Positions 10,423 to 22,369 of a stretch of 58,514 bases of DNA are shown here, one piece after another; position 1 is the first letter of the stretch; each line of letters starts with the position of its first letter. The stretch covers positions 329,463 through 387,976 of the forward strand of contig VHZZ01000032.1 in assembly GCA_009801015.1 (NCBI GenBank), read 5' to 3'. Both the position numbers and the translations under genes were made by a program. The notes beneath the pieces were generated by a model. That model saw nothing but the letters and a program-made list of their open reading frames with translations. It searched no databases and was not told the DNA's origin. The stretch is from Silene noctiflora. Its lineage: Eukaryota; Streptophyta; Magnoliopsida; Caryophyllales; Caryophyllaceae.

Positions 10423-13400
10423 TTAGTCAAAATTGTCAATATTGATTGGGGTAATATCATCAGCCACTTTGAAGTTCCCTATTGTACGGGCAAAGAAGAC
10501 CATTTGCTGTTCAATTGTGAACTTGATATTCTCGGCCTATGCAAAATCAAAAACGCGGATCAGAACTCTTCCACTGCTGGCAAAAATTTCAAGTTAGGTA
10601 TAAGCCTTTACCTTCCGAAAACCATGCTGTTCACCTTCATATTCCACAAGGGCAACAGGCAAACCCTTCTCCTTCAATGCTTTGTAGATTACACGAGCTT
10701 GATCAGGGGGTACAACCTGAAATATTTACATATATGAAAGATATATTTTACTTCACAGTGAATTCATAAACCTTGAGACATGAAACCATATTTTCAATGG
10801 CATTTATCGTGAATTTTCTGAGAGAAATACACTACTATAAGAACAAATGTAGGTTGAAATCCCAGCGAAAGAAACATCCAGCAAACAATAATTATAAATG
10901 CAAATATTCAAAGGCATACCTTGTCTTCCAGTCCTTGGAATAGAATAATAGGACAAGAAAACTTATCAACAGAGTTGATGGGTGACCGCTCAACATAAGC
11001 TTCTTCAGACCCTGCAATGATATAGAAGGTTGATAAATTAACTTGCAAACGTTCATAACCATGTCACTATCCCACAAAAAACAAAGTAAAGAAAATTAAA
11101 CTCCTATTCTTCACATGAAAATCACAACAGATGAAGTAAGATTAATTACCAACAAGGTTGTCAATGTAACGTGATTCAAATTTGTGTGTTTCAGCTCTTA
11201 GAGAGTTCAAATCTGCCACCTGTATAAACAAAGTAAAAAACAGGTTGATGATCATAGAAACAAAAATTGAACGTATATCTTGGTATTATAATCAATCAGA
11301 TGCAACTTCCAAGTGACAAATCTGACAATCAAACTTACAGATTTACAATTGACATTACAATTTACAACAACATCAAAGCGTTATCATAAATAAATTTAGG
11401 GTCAGCGATCATGACCATCAATGTAAAGTGAACAAAGGGACATTAACGGAGTTGAAGAAAAAGTAAAGAGAGGGCATAAAAGAAACAAAAAGCAAAAGAA
11501 GAGGCGGCATGTAATGTGGCTAAAAACATGAAAAACCTAGCCAAGAGCAGATAAAAAAGGGGTGAAATAAGTGTGAAGAAAAAACTAAGAACAAGTATAA
11601 AAACACCTTAGCAGAGAACCACAAAAAATATGTTTTGAAAAATCAACACAAGGTAAAACGTTCAAGGAATCAAACGAGATAAAATAAACAACTAAAACAA
11701 AAGGAATAAAATGAGTCTTGATGGATGAAATACCCTAAGCTTTCCAAATTATTCATATATCAAAGCAATGTTATATACCACTTTTACAGGCTACATGGAT
11801 GCTAAACAGAGGATGGAGATCAAGATGGCACCTCAATTCCAGATATACACTAGAAATGAAACACTTACACCATACAAGGAAGCCCCTGCTTTGAAAGTCT
11901 CCTTGAAAGCAAGAGCAGCTAATGTTGTATATCCACCCGCAGAACCGCCAGTTATACAGAGCCGGTCAGTATCCACTTTTCCATTGTCAACCTGCCACGA
12001 ATTAAGTATAAGTTGTCTCAAGGAATGTCGGCAAAAAAGGGGAGGGGGGATTAGAAAAAACCTCTAATTAAAAAACTTGCCAGGAATTTAGCACAGCTGC
12101 AACAATCATTAACATCAACGATACCCCACTGCCCCAATAGACGTTCGCGATATTCTCTTCCATACCCTACAGGAAAGAGGCGTTAGATTTCTCTACTGGT
12201 TATTCATTTTGTAAGATTAATGCTTGATGTACCCTTCATGGACGAATAAAGCATACTAAAAGTTTTACAAATAAAATATAAAAATAAAAAAATAATAATA
12301 AAAGAGGCAATTAGAAGTGAAATAGCAACATAGTTGTCTTGCGAAGATAATACAGATCGAATGCATCCATGGATTAGAAGCATGAGAAAACTACTAATAC
12401 TGGGTTACTGGATTCGCCAAAACCGAGAAACAATATTCCAACATGGTGCTTGCTTAAAAATTCTACATATTAAACAATCTATTAAAAGCGAGTCGAATAT
12501 CAGATGTCGCATATTCATTATCGAACTAGGCGATCATGAATAAACCTACTGAATAGACACTGCTAATATTGTCTACTAGGAAAGACGAAAAAGGATAAGA
12601 AAATGATATCTACTGTATCTTATGGACTCTGAACAAGGAAATAGCTGACATGCAGACCAACCTGTGCTTCCACCATAATTTACATCCACAACTGCCCAAC
12701 CACGACTAGTCCAGTATTGTATGCTAAGATTAAGAACTCCATCAGTTTCTGCAGTGGGTCCTCCTAATAACATCAGAAGGAGATAAAAAAGGAAAAAGAA
12801 CTAGTTAGAAATTGTACATACTAGATGTACTAGCATCAACTTAATAAAAGCAAACTTCTAATTAAAGCTTCTGAATCAATAATAACATGTGATCGCACCT
12901 ACGAAATGTTGTCCTTCAAAGCAACAAAAAAATTAGCAGTTGAAACATCTCAAGATTGTCATTTCATATTTCAACCAAGGATCAACTTAAACAAAATATG
13001 TGTGAGATAGTAGACTAATTAATTGTATAGACTTTACTGCAATTTTCTGTAGCTTAATTAAGATGATAGACAATTTAAACTTCTCATCTCAGATAAAGTT
13101 CACAGAAAGAAGAAAAGTAAGGTTATTAATATATGGCGATCAGTGCCTCAGTGGATCAATGAAGGCCTTCTGAAAGAAGGAAACTGCATAAGATAGAAAC
13201 CTTACAATGAAGTACCACAATAGTACCTAGCATCTCAGACAATCGACTGACAACTGAAAACTTGAGAGAAAAATATTACACAAGATATATGTTGTAGAGC
13301 ATTTGAAAACTTTTGATTATTCGTGCATCTGAGACAATTCACTGGAATAAAAATAAAAGAAAACTCCAAACAAGACAGGTGGTATGTAAGACTTTTACAG

Positions 13401-16400
13401 TGTTTAAGCAAGTAATCATGTGGCTTTTTAACATAAGCAGATCAAAGATCACAAACCATGACTTTTCAGCAGCAATGGTGGCTTGTCTTCTGAACCAGCT
13501 TCATAAGTAGGGTTCGAAGGAGGATAGAAGTATGCATAAGCAACTTGTCCAGGTACTTCTGTTGGAAATTCAATCAGCTCTGGCAAGCTGAAATAAGACT
13601 CAAACTTTGCACTATCTGGTGATGATGACCACATAACTTTAAAGTTGACTGCTTTTGATTTCTGATCGTCTAAAGTCACCTGCTCAACAGTAAAAAAATG
13701 AAAAATTTCACTGCAAGGAATAGAAACAGAAAGCAAAAGAAGTCACCTAGAGTCCAAAAAACAGCGGAAATAGTTGCCGTAGTCATATACTTCGTCTGTC
13801 ACATATGTATCTTCGCTACTTCACATTACTTCTTTTTTGTAAGAAAAATATTTTGTGAAAGATTTCTTGATAACAAGAATAAATATTTTAGTTTCAAATT
13901 AAAGTTTTCATACGTGGCTTTTTAACATACAACATTGTCAAAGATAAGAAATTTTTGACTTCAAAAAAGTCGAAAGGGAAGACATATGTTTAGCACTGTA
14001 ACAGAGGGAATAACATCTTAAATAACTACAACAAACAATAAATTAGAATAAAAAATGCTTTGAAAGACCTACTGTACCTTTGCCACTGATGAAGGATTCA
14101 AAGCAGATCCACCCTCAATATACAAGCAATTGGAACCCAATACCTGCTTGGCAAAAATGACACATGTGAAAAGACAGTCATCCAAATTCAAATCATTATT
14201 AGGGAAAATTTCACAAGCGAGACGATACAATATTGCTAATATCTGTGAAAGGAATGTCGAGGGCAGTTAAATGGCTCTGAGCATCGTCAAGGACACCAAG
14301 ATATGACCTTCCTTTCTTCCTGAAACATGTTAAGAAGACCTCATTTCAGCATTGACTCGAAGATTGTAGTAAACTTGTCAATACCAAGTCGTCCAACCCA
14401 ACAAAGATTACAGCCCCATTACTTATATTAACTTCTCGGAGCAGGAGAAATGTCCCACGCATTGCTTTTTACTAAAAAGGGTGCAATGACAAAGAATTTC
14501 TGCTTTGTCTGTGTTTAACGATAAACCAGACTATTTAACCAACGGAGATGGGATAAGGAAAGAAAAATTGGAGCACTGAAGATTCATAGACAGTAGACCA
14601 CAGGTCCAGAATACTTTCAGATCCATACCTATAGCTACAAGCAACCAAGTTTCTTTGCTCATTGTTATCCAAGATTTCATAAGAGCTTGTGCCGAAAACC
14701 CACAACGGGCTTGAAAATTCAGCTTCCATGGGATAAAGAGCTATAACCTCATTTTTAGATTCAATCTGTTCCAACAAAAATAAATCAAGGCATCAAATGG
14801 ATGGCTCGGTAATTTGCTCTATGGCCACAATTAACAAGAAAAGCAAAAGATGATATACTGCCAAACCAGGAAATAAATCTTCTAAAATCATATGTTTATC
14901 TACTAATACTTTTGCTCTCTAATAATCATTATTCCCCCTTGTTGACTTGAGTGCAATTTGTCCAATGCTCAAAAGTCAAAACAACATGAATAACTTCTCT
15001 AAGAAAAACATTAGACTGGCCTCTAAAGGTTGCAACAGCAACATTAACACAATGCCTCAATGGCTCCGCCTGTGGTGGGGTAAAGGGGGGACCTACACAA
15101 CGTCACAACCTTACCCATGAGTTAAATACACTAGAAGACTACACAAGAAGATTATTTCTGGATGATTCAACATGAGAAACGCACTCATAAAATGCATCAA
15201 TATTTTGCTGTTTGACAAAGCATACAATTTAATGAGTTATTTTGCTATATACCAAAGCCAGAGAATAGTGAGTCATTAGCCTCCTTGGAAAATGGAAAGA
15301 GGCGGTCTCTAAAGGCTAGTTTTGAATAAACTCATGTTCAATATCCAACTATCCAATTGGCTCTTATTGTCAACATAAATATAGAAATAAACTACAAAGC
15401 TTACTCAAGTTTTATGCCATCTCTACAAGATATTGAACTTACCCATTTGTAGAGATTCCAGAACCCATTTTTACGGTCAGTAACGAAAAATAAATCCCCT
15501 GCACAAATTGATACACATCATCATAATCCGGAGTAAAATAAACGTGCTAAATACTTCTGAGTTCTGACCAGTTGCATAACAAGAAGGGCTAACTTAATTT
15601 AGGCAATCTAAATAGACTTGTTTTACAAGTACACCCTGACCGCTAAGGCGCCGCTGGTATAGCCAAAAGGCACTGAATGACTGCACTTTCGATTTTCGGA
15701 GCTTACAAGATTAGTGTCCAGGCACAAAGTGCAATGAAGCACTAGTAAAAATACCCCAAAGAGCCTTAGCCTTTAGGCGTCTCTTGCACATAACGTGAAC
15801 CAAAGGCACAGCTAGCAAGACACATAATGCAGTTTCCATATTTTTTTTTCCCATAGTTCCGTTATTATACCTTCCCCTTTGCTTCATTATTCCTGAATCT
15901 TAATTCTTGGCATGTTCGCCCTCTTTAAAAGCCAAAAAGATGTGTTATTGCATAAAATTTAAAAAATACAAGTTTGTTTTCCAAAACAAGTGCGCAACGT
16001 GAGAGTGAAGTGGATCGTGGGTGCCTTCACCTCTCGCCTTAACCTTGATGCTATGGGGCCTTGTCATTTAAGTGCACCTTACGCATTTTAAATTAAACTT
16101 GCAAGGGATGATTGCAAAAGGAAAAAAAATCATTAAAAGTACCTTTAGATGTCCATTTGGGTTCAGTTGGAGACTCGACAATGTTAGAGTCGCCACCACA
16201 AACACAGATGCGCTTGTACACATCTCTACAGAAAGAACCAGTTTAGTCGTTATTTACCAAACATTTCAAGTAGATAATAACTAGCAAATGCTCAAATGAG
16301 CAAACAAAGACAAGACAGTAATATTTACAAGCAACCGGAGAATGAATTCACTAGATTTGAACAATCACCTTTGTTTAGATGGAGGGAATTTGAGGGAAAG

Positions 16401-19400
16401 ACAGGGGACAAATCCCTTGTTTGGATAGTAAGTTGGATTGGAGGGAAGTCCAAAGAAGAGCAATAAAGTGAACCATATTCCATCTTACAAGCTTACTTAT
16501 AAAATTCCAATCAAGGAAAGGCCAACTGACTCNCCCTCCCTCCCTCCCTCCTCCTCCTCCTCCTCCTTTTCCCTTCCCTTCATCACCCCTCCCCACTCTA
16601 TCCCACCTAAGCACAGAATCCCCTATATACTAAAAGATTAACACATCTCTAAATTCTCCCGCTCAAATTTCCCGCCCAAGTGATATTCTACTAGACAATA
16701 TTTATTTCCTATTAGTTAATGTTGACTATCTATATTTACAATTAAACAATATTTATGTCCTAATTAATTTTATAACATCAATCATTGTTTAGCATTTACA
16801 TAAATAAGGCTAATAAAATATCTCCTTGCAATTATATATGCAAATTTTTAACCCTTTTCAAAATGGAGGTAAATTGCATTGGTTTGATTAATTGTAAAAT
16901 TCTCAAATATTTGTATCTAAAATACCGTGCATTTGAACGGGAACTATACTAGTAGATGATCACAAGAAAAGTCTCCTACGGCTCTCGAGGAGTCAATCAG
17001 TACAGATATTGCTCCGGTAAAAAATTAAGTGAGCTATGTTAGTGGGAGTTAAAAAAAACTAAAAGAACAAGAGTAATGCAAGTAGAAGACTTGAGCTAGT
17101 CCGTGTTAGCAACTAACGACAGTGGAACTACTCAACTACATGCCAATGGCTTATGTAGACCAGTCAATCATTGTCTGTTAAATAGACCATAAAAATACTG
17201 CACAAGATACATAAGTATTACAGATGGCACTAAGGTCGGCAGTCTTGTACAACAAAAGGTTATATGACTTATATCTTTCTTCACTGAACTTTAACAGTAC
17301 CATGCCACTTTGAAAAGATGGAGTTTCCATGGGCTTGTGAAGTGGGCGCCCCCCCTTCCGGGTATGGCCAGGCCAAGCCCTTTCGAATTCTAATATGGCT
17401 TAGAGGGTAATCAGGGCCCAGTTCGCCTGGGTTCCCAATTTCCCATAAACCTAACTGAACCTCAGCGCCACTGGAGAATTGTGAAAACACAGTGATTGAG
17501 TACTACTCACCCATTCTCAGATATGTAGCCGACCCAAAGCTCTGATTTGTCCCATGGCATGTTTGGGTGACCCCATTCAATCCACGCCATGCGCTCCCCT
17601 TTGGCATCTAAGCGAGGGAAAGCATAGAAATCGTTCCCTCCAACTATAACTCGTGGTTCTGCAAAGCACAGTGCAATGTTAAGAATTTTAGTCCGTAGTA
17701 ATTATTATTCTTGTTTTCCTTTAACCTCAAGGCATAAGAATAACAGATTGTACATTGAAAAGATAAAGAACACATGCATGCACTAATTCGTGTGTAAGCT
17801 TCTCCTGCACGTACACATAAGCTACACGTTTTGAGCATGATCACTGTATAATAAATATCCCGCATACTACCTCCCTCCTTTTTCAGTTCTCACCTTGTAT
17901 TATTATATCATCATGTCCAAGGTTTATTGCTGCAATAGTGGTGGTTGGATTCAGCGTACTTTCACGCTGATCTGAAAACACGTGTGGCAAGAAAACAGTT
18001 ACAACCATGTATAATGTGCAGAAAGAACAAGGTACAAAATTCTAATGTAAACAATTCCTGCAAGGACGACCTTACCTAATCCCACATGTAAGAAGAGGAA
18101 TACGGGGGAAAGAGAAGGGAAGGGGGGTCATTTACCTTCCATAACAGTTATGTAACGAGGGAAGCGAGGATCAAAAACTCCATCAGCATAACATACAAGT
18201 GGTCCGCCATAATCTGGAGTGATTGGAGAAGGAGAAGAATCTACAGAAGAAGAAACGCAAGTCAGCTTTGTCATTGAGCTCATCCTCAGTTTACCAAAAC
18301 AAATACGTGGGAAATGGGGTAATTAGAGGCAACCTCCATGAGAAATTGTCTGCTGATAGAGCCTCTGATCCTTGTAGTTTGAGAATACTACAGTATTTCC
18401 TGAAATTGTAAAGGCACCACCTCCATATTCCTGAGCACGTGTTCGAACAGAAAAGTCTTTAGGTGTTATATCTGCTGGTTCTGCTCCAAGATCCTCAGGT
18501 TCTCTAACGAGAACATATCGTCTACACATTAGTTTAAACGTATATCAATACTACATCACGGTAGTCACTCGATAACGATATGATAGAAGGAGCCTACTTG
18601 GTCAAGAGAAAAAATAAAGAGAAAATCACCCTTTAAAATTTCAAATGTACAAAGAAACCACCCAGATTGCTTCTGCCAATTATAAAAAAATAGAACTCTG
18701 GTGGAGTTCTTCAATTGGCATAAATGAAAGACTTAAAATAAGCATCATATGCTATCAATCAATCACGTATACAATGACATACAGTATCGTATACTGATGG
18801 TTCTAGCACTGGCCATGAATCAAACCAATGTTAACCCACACTCGGTTACAAGTATGCAGCACGGATGCATGCTGAAATGTCAAATATTTTATGAAGAGTT
18901 TTCACATTTTGGTGTAAAATGAAGTGCTTAAGTGGTGAAGAGTTTTCACGTTATAGTGTAAAATGAAGTGCTTAAGTAATACGAAGTATCTGGTGTCCAA
19001 CAAGGATATGCGAAAGTAATACAAAGAGTCAAAGTAAAATAGTCAATAACCGTTCTACCACACACTCTAAGACTAATATAATGCAGACATAGAAAACTTA
19101 GCAGTTACGAAGTTAGCTGAGAAATCGATTGAATTGCTCGAATTAAGAAAACTTAACAACAATTAGCTTCAATAATAAAGTCAATAATAACCATTCTACT
19201 GTAACATAAACTCACCGAGTTAAATTAAGAAACATCATCTGTTATAATTAAGAATACCTAACTAACTAAATTGCTCAAGACCTCCATCACAATCAATTAT
19301 TTTACGAACGTATTATAAACAAAGATAAGCAAATGAGAGAGTTGGAGCGCATAACAACTCTATTACTAGCCTACACTTGGTTAAATTGCTCAAAACCTCA

Positions 19401-21591
19401 AATTACGAAAACCTAACTACAATTAGCAACAGGAGTTGACCAAACTACGGCCTATACTCCAACCATCACAATCAATTGTTTGTACGAGGCGACTTTAAAC
19501 AATGATAAACAAATGAGGGAATCAGAGCGAGCAATAATTATATTACTAGCCTACAGTTGATTAAATTGCTTAAAATCTCCAATCATGAAAACCTAGCTAC
19601 AATTAGCAACAAAAGTCGACCAAACTACACATATACTCCATCTGTCACCGTCAATTACTTTTACGAAGTGATAAATCATGCAACGGGCCTGGCCGCACCC
19701 AAATGGAAGAGAGAGAGTCCACTTCATAAGCCAAGGGATTCCACTCTAAAATCAATTGGCTATAGAGGGAGTAGCCCCTTAGCTTATAAAGTGATAACTC
19801 TCTCCTTCTCTATCAATGTGGGACACTCACATTCCATTTGGGTGTGGCCCGACCCGTTTGCATGTTCTAACACGAACCTATTTGAAAGTTGAAACAAAGA
19901 TAAACAAATGCATAATCGAAGCGCATAACAATTGTATTTCTAGACTACAGCTAATCAAATTGCTCAAAAGCTCAAATATGGAAAAACCTAACTACAATCA
20001 GCAACAACACTCAACCAAACTCCGATATACTCCATCCATCACAGTCAATTGTTTTTACAAATGTTTTTTAAACAGAGATAGACAACTTAATACTTTAGTA
20101 GCCTACAGTTATTTAAATTGCTTAAAAATTCAAATTAGAAAAACCTAGCTATAGTTAGCAACCACAGTCGACCAAACTACGCATATACCAACTCCGTCAC
20201 AGTCAATTATTTTTGCGAGCTTATTTTAAACAAAGATAAACAAATGACGGAGACGAAACATGTAACAACTGTATTACTATCCTACGGCTAATTAAATTGC
20301 TCAAATTACGAAGAACCTAAATACAATTAGCAACAAGACTTCCTCCGTCAGAGTCTACTGTTTTAACGAGCTTATTTTTGTAAAACAAAGATAAACAAAT
20401 GACCAAGGTTTCGTGTAACAAATATATTACTATCCTACAGCTAATCAAACTGCTTCAAATTACCAAAACCTAACTACAACTAGCAACAACACTTCCCCAT
20501 GCACAGTCAACTGTTCTAACGAGACGATTTTAAACAAAGATAAACAAATGACGGAGACAAACCGCATATCAATTGTATTACTATCCTACAGCTAATCAAA
20601 TTGCTCAAATTACGAAAACCTAACTAATCAGCAACAACACTTCCTCAGTCACAGTCAACTGTTTTACAAGACGATTTTAATCAAAGATAAACAAATGACA
20701 AATGACGGAGACAAACCGCATAACAATTGTATTTACTAGCCTACAGCTAATCAAATTGCTCAAATTACGAAAATCTAACTAATCAGCGACAACACTTCCT
20801 CAATAACAGTCAACTGTTTTACAAGACGATTTTAAACAAAGATAAACAAATGACGGAGACAAACCACATAACAATTGTATTTACTAGCCTACAGCTAATC
20901 AAATTGCTCAAATTACGAAAACCTAACTAATCAGCAACAACACTTCCTCAGTAACAGTCAACTGTTTTACAAGACGATTTTAAACAAAGATAAACAAATG
21001 ACGGAGACAAACCGCATATCAATTGTATTACTATCCTACAGCTAATCAAATTGCTCAAATTACGAAAACCTAACTAATCAGCAACAACACTTTCTCAGTC
21101 ACAGTGAACTGTTTTAACAGACGAATTTTAAACAAAGGTAAACAAACGACGGAGACAAACCGCATAACAATTGTATTTACTAGCCTACAAGCTACAGCTA
21201 ATTAAAATGCTCAAATTACGAAAACCTAACTACAATTAGCAACTGTTTTTAAGAGTTGATTTTAATCAAAGATAAACAAATGACGAAACAATTACCCAGC
21301 CTCATTAGGCCTGGACTCGAGCCAAACAAGCCGTCCGGAACCGTCAACGGAGAATCCACCAAGACGCTTTTGACCACCGGAGATGACGTCAGCGGTGATC
21401 GGAGACTTCCAGGAACCGTACGGCGCGGTCAATTTTTCCGGCGAGGAGGACGCCATTGTTACGGAGCTTCGGCGACGGAGGAGAGAGAAGGAATGTGGAA
21501 GAGAGCGAGTGAATAAGCGTGGATTGTAGAGAGAGAGCCCGCGAGTTAGAGTAGTGGGGTTTAGTACGAGTGATGATATTAGTGTTGACAT
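10423..21591 (-). CDS. S9-family serine peptidase (alpha/beta hydrolase), 18 exons
   Basis: Exons: 21591-21296, 18521-18334, 18240-18136, 17971-17894, 17658-17511, 16225-16143, 15498-15443, 14765-14629, 14319-14229, 14143-14078, 13679-13457, 12763-12662, 12166-12081, 11991-11869, 11219-11150, 11011-10920, 10716-10612, 10536-10423. All phases close, giving 720 aa. The N-terminal half is the propeller-type domain of S9 enzymes; the C-terminal half is the alpha/beta hydrolase. The catalytic triad is visible: Ser570 in GGSAGG, Asp647 in QGLEDKVVPP, His679 in GEQHGF. The protein closely resembles the plant family of Arabidopsis At5g36210 (acylaminoacyl/dipeptidyl-peptidase-like), which probably trims peptides. 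Residues 1-45 are rich in Ser, Arg and Leu and look like a plastid transit peptide; a second in-frame ATG (Met46, 21456) would give a cytosolic form. The intron after exon 13 uses a GC donor; the others are GT-AG. The exact substrate is unknown. Confidence 0.92.
16368..16618. mobile_element. MITE-like element, CCTTTGTTT family, in S9 intron 5
   Basis: It begins CCTTTGTTTAGATGGAGGG and contains GGAGGGAATTTGAGGG, like the elements at 29402-29671 and 42478-42710. The right end is unclear because a (TCC)n run with an uncalled base at 16533 follows and a Helitron is inserted directly after it. Confidence 0.45.
16619..16952 (+). mobile_element. non-autonomous Helitron in S9 intron 5
   Basis: It begins TCCCCTATATACTAAAAG, a typical plant Helitron 5' end, and ends CTAG (16949-16952). 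Just before that end is a small hairpin (CCGT...ACGG, 16924-16939). It is inserted between A (16618) and T (16953), as Helitrons do, with no target duplication. At 334 bp it carries no gene. Related ends are found near 26449 and 27035. Confidence 0.75.
19321..21290. repeat. tandem array, 147-180 bp units, in S9 intron 1
   Basis: The marker AAAGATAAACAAATGA (with variants) recurs at 19321, 19501, 19896, 20074, 20232, 20387, 20536, 20683, 20838, 20986, 21134 and 21268. Spacing is 180 bp in the distal part, then about 178, 158, 155, 149, 147, 155, 148, 148 and 134. The one large gap (19501 to 19896) contains a 188-bp inverted-repeat insertion. Other unit marks are CTAATCAAATTGCTCAAATT, ACGAAAACCTAACTA and ACAGTCAACTGTTTTA. 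The units nearest exon 1 are shortest and most alike; distal ones are longer and diverged. Traces may extend down to about 19080. The last unit ends within about 10 bp of the exon 1 donor. Confidence 0.9.
19677..19864. mobile_element. inverted-repeat insertion inside the intron 1 array
   Basis: The left end CATGCAACGGGCCTGGCC continues to CACCCAAATGG; the right end is CCATTTGGGTG followed by TGGCCCGACCCGTTTGCATG, its near-perfect reverse complement over about 30 bp. It interrupts a repeat unit, which explains the 395-bp gap between unit marks. Inside is ATCAATGTGGGAC, often seen in small plant elements. I cannot assign a superfamily because no clear target duplication is visible. Confidence 0.65.
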
Positions 21592-22369
21592 TTCATTTGA
21601 GAGGTGGAGGTAGTTATGTGACCTTCATATGATATCCTTTTGAGTTTTTTTTTTTTTTTTTTTTTTTTTNTTTTTTTTTGAGTTGATAACTTGGCTCCCT
21701 CTTTTCCATTTTAGTTTAGGTTGTTCTTTTGGACGGAAGCGGAATGAATTTAATAAAGTTGGAATGAAATGAATAAAGATGATCTGAATTAGAGTAAAAA
21801 ATAACTTGGATTAAGGTAAAAAATGGGGAATGACCATAGTAGTAATATGTAAAGTGTTTTTTGTAGGTTTAATTTGAGAGTAATTATTTGCCCCGTAATT
21901 TATTACCTTCGTGAAAGAGTAATGAATGCATTATACAATAACCACCCACTCTTATATATGTCAAGCCTATTATCCGAGAATTCATTATCCAAGTAATTAA
22001 ATTGAATAAATAGCCAGTTGAAATATACCCTCAAACTATTCCATGAATTCTAGACAAGCCTTGTGCCTCTCTTTTTTAAACTTACTTTCAGTTCATTTCA
22101 GTTCAATTCAGTTCTATTCATTTCAGTTTCATTCAACTTAGACTCTCTTCTTTTGAACTGAAATTGGTTGAACTTAACTTAACTTAATAGACCTTAACTG
22201 AACTCAACTGAATTGAACTTATAAGCGATACAAAATTGTATTGCACTAATCCGAACTGAATTAAACTTATCTGAACTGAATTGAACTTATAAGAACTGAA
22301 ATTAACTCCAGAAGAATGGGCTAGTTCAGCTCACCCATTTGCAAATCAACTCTTACTTCAGTTCAGTTC
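21592..22369. other. S9 gene upstream region, poly-T run and degenerate TTCAG repeat
   Basis: A T-run with one uncalled base (21670) occupies about 21647-21680. From about 22081 to 22369 the DNA is a degenerate TTCAGTTCA / TGAACTGAA repeat in both orientations. No coding frame is seen. The peptidase promoter must lie here or in the 5' leader, but I see no clear TATA box. Confidence 0.5.

Noticed and set aside
11768-12067. 99-residue plus-strand open frame
   Set aside because: It is the antisense shadow of S9 exon 14, whose minus-strand reading contains the GGSAGG catalytic motif.
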